A DNA stretch of 35,232 nucleotides, from NCBI GenBank assembly GCA_903864185.1, contig CAIPEX010000035.1, forward strand, positions 1 through 35,232, given 5' to 3'. This document shows, piece by piece, positions 29,515 through 35,232 of the stretch (positions within the stretch are counted from its first letter, which is position 1; every line of letters begins with the position of its first letter). The DNA comes from an uncultured Chloroflexota bacterium (GTDB lineage Bacteria; Chloroflexota; Limnocylindria; Limnocylindrales; Limnocylindraceae). The notes below the pieces were generated by a model that saw nothing but the letters and a program-made list of their open reading frames with translations, had not been told where the DNA came from and ran no database searches. The translations under genes were made by a program, and so were the position numbers.

Positions 29515-30750
29515 TCAGGCGGCTCCGCTTGAGCCGCGGCTCCCTCTCCCCACAACGGGGAGGAGGATGGCCGCCACCACGACGAGGGTGAGCCCCCCAG
29601 CAAATGCGGTGAGCCCCACGAAGAGGGTGGCGAGGAGTCCGCCCAAGATTGGCCCGGCAGAGATCCCGATATCAAAGGAGAGGTTGAGCGCGCCATTGGC
29701 ACGTCCGCGCTCACCCGGAGCGCTTGCGATCGCTACCGCGCCTGCAGCTGCAGGGAAGATGAGGCCGTAGCCGACGCCGTAGAGGACCATGGCGATCAGG
29801 TCGACGGTGAGCGTTGGGCTCACCGCGAGCAGGGTGAGCGCGCCGGCAAGCGCGCCGAGACCAACGAGCGAGATGCCGAATGGTCCGCGGTGGTCGACAC
29901 GGTCGGCGACACGGCTCAGCATGATTGCGATGGCGATAACGCCGAAGATCGTGAAGAGTCCGCCGCTTGCCCCTGCGGCATAGCGCAGCGCGCCCGCCTG
30001 ATCGCGCCCCTCAGCGAGCGCGCGCGTGATGAGGCCATCCTTGATGAATCCCGTCACGCTACCCACGGCCGCCTCGAGGCCGAAGATTGCGACGAGGGCG
30101 ATGCGCAGTTGTGGGTCGGCGAGGATGCGGCGCCAGGCTCCAGGCGTTGCGGCGGCAGATGCGCGTGGCGCGAGTGTTTCTGGCAAGAGTGGCAAGACGA
30201 TCAAGAGGCCGACAGCGATCAGCACCGCAACGCCGAGGAAGACCATCGTTGCACCAGCAATCGCTGAGATGATTGCGGCGCTTGCCGGCCCAACCACGGC
30301 CGCGATGCCGATCAGTGCACCAGCACGACCGAGCGTGCGACCGCGGCGACCGACGGGTGCCGCATCACCGAGGAGGGCGAAGAGCGCCGCGGCAAGTGCA
30401 CCGCCGGATGCGCCGTGAATGAGGCGCGCGATCAAGAAGAGTGGGAGCGAGTTTGCGAACGCGTAGATGGCAATCGCCGCGGGGCTAATGATGAGGGAGA
30501 CCATGACGACGCGCCGTCGCCCGAAACGATCGGCAAGTGCACCGCCGATCGGGTCGAAGGCGAGGTTGGCGAGCGAATATGCCGCGATGGCGAATCCGAC
30601 AAGGAGCGGCGTGCCGCCAAGCTGCTGGGCGCGTGGACCGATCACCGGGAGGAGGGCGAAGTTGTCGATGAACGAGAGGAAGACCGCACCGTAAATAGCG
30701 GCACGCTGGGTACGGCTGAGTGTTGTCGGGGTAGCGCGGGTTATGCTCAC
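29515..30750 (-). CDS. MFS transporter
   Basis: 12-TM-like protein, FDPIGGALADRFGRRRVVMVS loop motif, LIHGASGGALAAALFALLGD. Confidence 0.9.
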   Translation of the reverse strand: MSITRATPTTLSRTQRAAIYGAVFLSFIDNFALLPVIGPRAQQLGGTPLLVGFAIAAYSLANLAFDPIGGALADRFGRRRVVMVSLIISPAAIAIYAFANSLPLFLIARLIHGASGGALAAALFALLGDAAPVGRRGRTLGRAGALIGIAAVVGPASAAIISAIAGATMVFLGVAVLIAVGLLIVLPLLPETLAPRASAAATPGAWRRILADPQLRIALVAIFGLEAAVGSVTGFIKDGLITRALAEGRDQAGALRYAAGASGGLFTIFGVIAIAIMLSRVADRVDHRGPFGISLVGLGALAGALTLLAVSPTLTVDLIAMVLYGVGYGLIFPAAAGAVAIASAPGERGRANGALNLSFDIGISAGPILGGLLATLFVGLTAFAGGLTLVVVAAILLPVVGRGSRGSSGAA

Positions 30751-30804
30751 GTGTATAGCATCGCACCTTCACACATATCACGCCCTGCGTGCGACACTGC
30801 CGCG

Positions 30805-31515
30805 GTGAGCTTACGTTCGTACACCCTCATCCGCAGTCCACGCGCTCGTCGCCTCTCGTTGCGTATTAATCCTGAGATTGGCCTTGAGGCGGTCGTTCCT
30901 GAACGCCTCGGCGAAGAGCGCGCGCGCCGCGAGGTAGAGGCGTTCATTGCAACGCGCCTTGCATGGGTTGATCGTTCGCTTGCGGAAATCGCGCGGCGTC
31001 GCGCGGCACTTGGCACCGACGGACGCATGGAGGTTGGTGGCGTCATTCCCTATGCGGGACGGGCCCATACGATCGTCGTCGCACCCTCGTCGCATCGCGG
31101 CGGTATCGCGATTGCGAACGGCGAGATCCTTATCCCCACAGTGATCGCGCGCGACCCGGAGCGCGTGCGAATGCGGTTGAACAGCTGGTTGCGTCGGCGT
31201 GCGCGTGCAGTTGCAGAGCAGATGATCAACGTCTATGCGCCAGAGATGCGCGTCGAACCTCAGCGCATCCGCATCGGCGATCAGTCAACGCGATGGGGGA
31301 GTGCGTCGCCCGATGGGACCATCTCACTCTCGTGGCGCCTCGTCTTGGCGCCGCCATCGTGTTTTGAGGCGGTGATCGTGCACGAGCTTGCGCACCTGCG
31401 CTCACGCGGCCACGGTGCGCGCTTTCGCGCCGTGGTGGAGCGCCACTGCCCCGATGAGCTCGTACGGATGCGGCTCTTGCAGCGACTCGCCCCCGCCCTT
31501 GGTGCGGTGCGCTAG
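30805..31515 (+). CDS. YgjP/DUF45 (WLM-like) M48-type metallopeptidase domain protein
   Basis: RSPRARRLSLRINPEIGLEAVVPER, RIGDQSTRWGSASPDGTISLSWRLVLAP, VIVHELAHLRSRGHGARFRAVV (HExxH); GTG 30805, the upstream portion of the ORF track is antisense to the MFS gene. Confidence 0.92.
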   Translation: MSLRSYTLIRSPRARRLSLRINPEIGLEAVVPERLGEERARREVEAFIATRLAWVDRSLAEIARRRAALGTDGRMEVGGVIPYAGRAHTIVVAPSSHRGGIAIANGEILIPTVIARDPERVRMRLNSWLRRRARAVAEQMINVYAPEMRVEPQRIRIGDQSTRWGSASPDGTISLSWRLVLAPPSCFEAVIVHELAHLRSRGHGARFRAVVERHCPDELVRMRLLQRLAPALGAVR

Positions 31516-31516
31516 C

Positions 31517-31909
31517 TCAGCGCCTCTTCTTCGCCGTTGCTGCACGCTCGTCGGCTCGTGCGAGCACGGCGCGAGTGATTCGCTTGATGAGCGCAATCGG
31601 GAGCTCGTGATCGGGCGTGAAGTGGATCGTCGTCCCAGCAATCGTGAAGCCCGTCAGCTCGTGAGCAAAGAGCGCTGAGACATGCCCCACGTAGAGGCTG
31701 AGGCCGCCGCGGCGACTGCCAAAGTGAACCCGTCCACCGTTTGGGAAGCGGATGCCCGGAACCCCATAGGAGACCTCCGTCACGCCACCAGGAGCGGTTG
31801 CAAGGATGGTGTCGCGCAGGCGCCGGAGACTGCGCGCCTGATCGGCGGGGAGGGCGGCAATGTAGGTTGCCACTGTGGTTGCTGTGCGTCGGCGCGCGGT
31901 AGGTGCCAC
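31517..31909 (-). CDS. DUF1801/YdhG-like protein
   Basis: VATYIAALPADQARSLRRLRDTILATAPGGVTEVSYGVPGIRF...LYVGHVSALFAHELTGF; GGAGG upstream of GTG 31909. Confidence 0.85.
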   Translation of the reverse strand: MAPTARRRTATTVATYIAALPADQARSLRRLRDTILATAPGGVTEVSYGVPGIRFPNGGRVHFGSRRGGLSLYVGHVSALFAHELTGFTIAGTTIHFTPDHELPIALIKRITRAVLARADERAATAKKRR

Positions 31910-31932
31910 GGAATCCTCCAACAGGAAAGGGC

Positions 31933-32008
31933 TGGTGGAGCTGAGGGGATTCGAACCCCTTGCCTCGACAATGCGAATGTCGCGCTCTACCAATTGAGCT
32001 ACAGCCCC
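31933..32008 (-). tRNA. tRNA-Ala (anticodon CGC), CCA encoded
   Basis: GGGGCTGTAGCTCAATTGGTAGAGCGCGACATTCGCATTGTCGAGGCAAGGGGTTCGAATCCCCTCAGCTCCACCA; complete cloverleaf, G3:U70. Confidence 0.97.
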
Positions 32009-32041
32009 AGTCGCGGAGCAGCAGAATAGCATGGGGCGGGG

Positions 32042-32047
32042 TAGCAT
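32042..32047 (+). promoter_or_regulatory. -10-like TAGCAT, 6 nt before eamA-type gene ATG
   Basis: TAGCAT-CGGGAG-ATG. Confidence 0.6.
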
Positions 32048-32053
32048 CGGGAG

Positions 32054-32965
32054 ATGAACCCCCTTGCGCTCGCACTCCTCTCCGCTGCGATGTGGGGATG
32101 CACCGACCTCGTCACCACCTATGTCGGGCGACGCATCGGCTCACTCCGCGTCGTCGTCATCGCCGTAACCACCTCGGTGGTCGTAGCCGTTCCTGTCGCC
32201 ATTGCACGCGGCGCATTCAGCGTTACGTACGATCCCGCCATCGTTGGCGCAACCCTCGTCATGGGTGTCGCTGCCGGGATCGCATATATCGGCGTCTTCA
32301 CCGCATTCCGTCTCGGGCCGTTGAGCGTTGTCTCGCCGACCGTCTCGGCCTACGGCGCGTTCGCGGCCGTGCTCGCCGTCTTCTTCCTTGGCGAGCGCCT
32401 CACCGCAACGCACCTCGTGGGCGTGATCGCGGTGGGCATGGGGATCGTCCTCCTCGGCCTGCGAACCACCGGCACCGGTCGCAAGCGCCGTGCGTCGCTC
32501 GCAAGCCCTGGTGTTGCATTTGCCGTGGTCGGCATGGCTCTCTTTGCCGTGATCACCGTCGCGCTCACGATCCCGATTCATGCGTATGGCTGGAGCACGG
32601 GGATCGCCCTCTCGCGACTGGGCAACGTCATCACCGTCTGGGCGATCCTTCTGACGCTTCGTGCACGGCACACATCGCTACCGCGCTGGGCGCGCACCGA
32701 CCTGCTTGGTGAAGGACAGCGGCTTGATCGACGCGGGATCGCCCTCGCCGCCTTCGTGGGCGTGGCCGATACGCTCGCCTTCTTTGTCTTCGCCGCGGCG
32801 CTTGAGGGGGGGCCAACCTGGGCCGTCTCGCTCCTCAGCTCGCTCGGCCCGATCATCGTCGTACTGGGCGGCTACTTCGGCTATGGGGAGCGCCTCCGTA
32901 CTGCCCAGCTCGTTGGGCTCGCCTCGATCACGCTCGGGATCATCTGCGCATCGCTCCCGGCATAA
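32054..32965 (+). CDS. EamA/DMT-family transporter
   Basis: ~10 TM hydrophobic protein with two repeats; LSVVSPTVSAYGAFAAVLAVFFLGERLTATHLVGVIAVGMGIVLL and LLSSLGPIIVVLGGYFGYGERLRTAQLVGLASITLGII. Confidence 0.92.
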   Translation: MNPLALALLSAAMWGCTDLVTTYVGRRIGSLRVVVIAVTTSVVVAVPVAIARGAFSVTYDPAIVGATLVMGVAAGIAYIGVFTAFRLGPLSVVSPTVSAYGAFAAVLAVFFLGERLTATHLVGVIAVGMGIVLLGLRTTGTGRKRRASLASPGVAFAVVGMALFAVITVALTIPIHAYGWSTGIALSRLGNVITVWAILLTLRARHTSLPRWARTDLLGEGQRLDRRGIALAAFVGVADTLAFFVFAAALEGGPTWAVSLLSSLGPIIVVLGGYFGYGERLRTAQLVGLASITLGIICASLPA

Positions 32966-32967
32966 TC

Positions 32968-32981
32968 AGAACATATGTTCT
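32968..32981. promoter_or_regulatory. LexA/SOS-box-like palindrome AGAACATATGTTCT
   Basis: Perfect 14-bp palindrome matching GAAC-N4-GTTC, directly abutting a TATACT -10-like hexamer (32981-32986). Confidence 0.5.
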
Positions 32982-33016
32982 ATACTCATAAGGGACGGAG
33001 GCATTATCCTCGCGAA

Positions 33017-33469
33017 GTGGTGCCCCCCTTCGGCCTCCGTCCTACTCCACTCCTGACCGCTCTCTTCGTGCTCGCCGGGGCCCTTGCCGGCTGTGGTTCT
33101 GGGGCGGCGAGTCCGTCACCGAGCGGTAGTGCGACGGCGGTGGTCATCTCAACAACCTACGGGCGCGTCTGGGGGAGCCTCCCGGCCGACTTCCCCCTCC
33201 TCGCTGATGGACAGCCGCTGAAGCGGCTCGACGTGATCGCTAGTGGCGCAATCTGGAGCGAGCTCTCCGTGAGTGCCGCAGCGAGCGCTGCCGCCGACGA
33301 GTTGCGCTCGCTCGGCTGGGAGGTCGCCGCCATTGTCGATGCGGGGGATGCGCGACGCCTCGACGCCTCGCGCGAGGACGGGGCATGCACACTCACGGTG
33401 ATCAGCGAGCCGCTCGGCACTCGAACCTCGCTTGTCGTCTACCTTGGTGAAGGATGTCCGCAGCCGTAA
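33017..33469 (+). CDS. Putative small lipoprotein/secreted protein
   Basis: Hydrophobic LLTALFVLAGALAGC lipobox-like segment; ORF track start ATG 32975 lies inside the palindrome, so GTG 33017 is a plausible alternative; start uncertain. Confidence 0.65.
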   Translation: MVPPFGLRPTPLLTALFVLAGALAGCGSGAASPSPSGSATAVVISTTYGRVWGSLPADFPLLADGQPLKRLDVIASGAIWSELSVSAAASAAADELRSLGWEVAAIVDAGDARRLDASREDGACTLTVISEPLGTRTSLVVYLGEGCPQP

Positions 33470-33499
33470 GCGCAATAAGGGTGAAGGAGTAGATTGAAG

Positions 33500-33607
33500 A
33501 TGGCACCAAAGTTGAAGCGCAATGAAATCATCGGGCCAATTCTGTTGTGCGCCGTGCTCGTTGTGATGATCCTCTCCGTCGTCGGGATCCAGCTGCTCAC
33601 GCGCTAG
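33500..33607 (+). CDS. 35-aa putative single-pass membrane microprotein
   Basis: MAPKLKRNEIIGPILLCAVLVVMILSVVGIQLLTR; AAGGAGT SD ~10 nt upstream; below the length cut-off of the ORF track. Confidence 0.65.
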   Translation: MAPKLKRNEIIGPILLCAVLVVMILSVVGIQLLTR

Positions 33608-34302
33608 CGAGCCGCTCGCTTCTTCCCTGCCTCCGTGCGGCGACGCTCGCGCGACGAAGCTGTTGCTGGGGTCATTGCACGCAAGAATCGCCCGTACCAT
33701 CCTGCGAATGCCCCTGCGAGTGCGCCGGCAATGCCGACGAAGTAGAGATCACCGAAGACTGATCCGCCATCTTGCGTGGTAAGTCCGGCAAGAATTTTCG
33801 CGATTGGATTTGTCGCTTCAAGGACTGTGAGATCGGCCAGCGATGCGACGGCTAGCGAGCCGAGGTACGAGATGATGCCGAACAGCGCACCCATCATCCA
33901 TGAGCCACGGCGCGTCAGCATGCCGCCGAGGAACGCGAGAACGAAAGCTGGTGGCAAGAGAATCGACTGGACACCAAGTTGCACCCACCATTGCGTGATA
34001 AGGCCAGGCTGAATTGCCACGACGATCACGACGAGTGTGAGCGCAAGCGGCAAGAAGAAGGCACGCGTGCGCAAGAGGCTCGGCAGCACCTTCAGGTCGG
34101 CACGGATCGGCGCGGAGGTGAACGACCCTCGAAGTGCAGCGCGGAGCCCTGTGCCGGAAGGGGGAGGGGTGGGGGTGGCGACACTGGCGGCATTCGGCGC
34201 TGCTGCGGGGAGGGGGGTGCCAGCCTCTCGGCGGGCCTTCGCCGCGAGGCGGTTCCTTCGGCGCACCTCGGCGCGCTGCTCAGCGTGAGACTGCTTTGCC
34301 AT
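33604..34302 (-). CDS. Hypothetical membrane protein (4-5 TM)
   Basis: Charged N-terminus, TM segments FFLPLALTLVVIVVAIQP, ILLPPAFVLAFLGGML, MMGALFGIISYLGSLAVA; GAGGAGGAG SD before ATG 34302. Confidence 0.78.
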   Translation of the reverse strand: MAKQSHAEQRAEVRRRNRLAAKARREAGTPLPAAAPNAASVATPTPPPSGTGLRAALRGSFTSAPIRADLKVLPSLLRTRAFFLPLALTLVVIVVAIQPGLITQWWVQLGVQSILLPPAFVLAFLGGMLTRRGSWMMGALFGIISYLGSLAVASLADLTVLEATNPIAKILAGLTTQDGGSVFGDLYFVGIAGALAGAFAGWYGRFLRAMTPATASSRERRRTEAGKKRAAR

Positions 34303-34417
34303 GACTCCTCCTCTATATCCTGTCGCGCCATCCTACTGGTGACACCGCCGTTGCGCGGATATGGGCGTAGTACTGCGCGTGACTGATACTGGCCAGACCG
34401 CCCCCGCAGAGGCGCAG

Positions 34418-35232
34418 ATGACTTGCAGATCTCGGCTCTCTTCCTCCCTGCCACTCGTACTCTCGCTCCTTCTCGCTGTGGGGCATGCGGCACTTCCGTT
34501 GCGTGCCCATGCAGCAGGAACCCTCATCGCGAGCTCGCTCCTGATCTATGAGGTGAAGCCTGGCGGCAGTAGTGCGCTCGATGAGCGAGTCGTCATTGAG
34601 GCAATCGCAGCATCGCCTGTCGCACTCGACGGCGTGACGATCCTCTATCGGTCTGCAAGTGGTGCGACGAGTAGGACACTCGCTGATCTCACCGGCCTGA
34701 CGGCGATCAGTAAGGGTAGTCGCGTCACGATTGCGAATGCGAACGGCATCTACGCCGCTGACGCATCGCGCACATGGAGTGAAGGGATCGCATCCACCGG
34801 TGGCGCACTGGTGATATTGGATCACGGAGTCGCACTCGACTCCATCGCGTGGGGTACTGCAAGCGCCGCCGCCGGTGGCGAAGGAGCACCCGCAGCAGCT
34901 CCATCGAGCAGCACGCTCTTGCAACGAAAGCGTGATGGTGCTGGCGACCTGATTGACAGTGGGGACTCCTCTGCGGACTTTACGCTGGTTTCAGACACGC
35001 CCACACCCACACCGACACCGACACCAACTCCGACACCGACACCGGCACCGACGCCAACATCAACACCCACACCTGCGCTAACCGCGGCACCGACGCCAAC
35101 ATCAACACCCACACCTGCGCCAACCGCGGCACCGACACCGGCACCGACGCCAACATCAACACCCACACCTGCGCCAACCGCGGCACCGACGCCAACATCA
35201 ACACCCACACCTGCGCTAACCGCGGCACCGAC
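34418..35232 (+). CDS. Secreted lamin-tail-domain (LTD)-like protein with Pro/Thr-rich repeat linker (3' truncated)
   Basis: Open to the window end; signal-like [35 protein letters not shown]...[12 protein letters not shown]...[19 protein letters not shown]...[28 protein letters not shown] is LTD-like; in-frame GTG 34379 is an alternative start. Confidence 0.75.
   Translation, partial: MTCRSRLSSSLPLVLSLLLAVGHAALPLRAHAAGTLIASSLLIYEVKPGGSSALDERVVIEAIAASPVALDGVTILYRSASGATSRTLADLTGLTAISKGSRVTIANANGIYAADASRTWSEGIASTGGALVILDHGVALDSIAWGTASAAAGGEGAPAAAPSSSTLLQRKRDGAGDLIDSGDSSADFTLVSDTPTPTPTPTPTPTPTPAPTPTSTPTPALTAAPTPTSTPTPAPTAAPTPAPTPTSTPTPAPTAAPTPTSTPTPALTAAP
35045..35232 (+). repeat. 42-bp tandem repeat (14-aa unit [11 protein letters not shown][L/P]TA), 4 copies plus a partial, one 12-bp insertion
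   Basis: Units 35045-35086, 35087-35128, (12-bp insert 35129-35140), 35141-35182, 35183-35224, partial to the end; near-identical. Confidence 0.93.

Noticed and set aside
29515-30804. N-terminal part of ORF 30415..31515 as a longer YgjP-like protein
   Set aside because: The first ~130 codons are antisense to the MFS gene and non-homologous in look; GTG 30805 starts the recognisable domain.
34822-35208. [10 protein letters not shown]-rich minus-strand ORFs (also 34980-35228)
   Set aside because: Shadow of the Pro/Thr repeat on the opposite strand, not a glycine-rich protein.
35045-35232. Possible CRISPR-like regular repeat
   Set aside because: Repeats are directly tandem, coding in frame (14-aa unit), with no unique spacers.

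Overview
This 35.2 kb window comes from a high-GC, tightly packed bacterial chromosome. Gene content (UPF0182, GuaB3, Ycf45/SpoIIIAA-like ATPase, UMF1-type MFS, F420/LLM oxidoreductase, RTX and LTD surface proteins) suggests Chloroflexota or a relative, but that is inference. Most genes are housekeeping: pdxST, tmk, guaB3-guaA, radC-mreBC, cca, galE, leuS and two tRNA-Ala genes. There is no CRISPR array, transposon, prophage or recognisable defence island. The points most worth a second look are: (1) a peptidase-S51/cyanophycinase-like protein fused to a CysRS C-terminal tail, transcribed divergently from a second S51-like gene; (2) a recurrent TANNNT-N6-ATG arrangement at many transcription-unit heads, implying widespread leaderless mRNAs; (3) a perfect GAAC-N4-GTTC (LexA/SOS-box-like) palindrome in the promoter of a small putative lipoprotein gene; (4) a surface protein with an internally duplicated RTX array and three tandem homologous C-terminal domains; (5) a tandem-GNAT gene split by a frameshift at a 6-G run; (6) a 35-aa membrane ORF missed by the supplied track; (7) an LTD-like secreted protein with 42-bp repeats running off the window end. 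I could not run searches, so family calls rest on motifs read from the translations.
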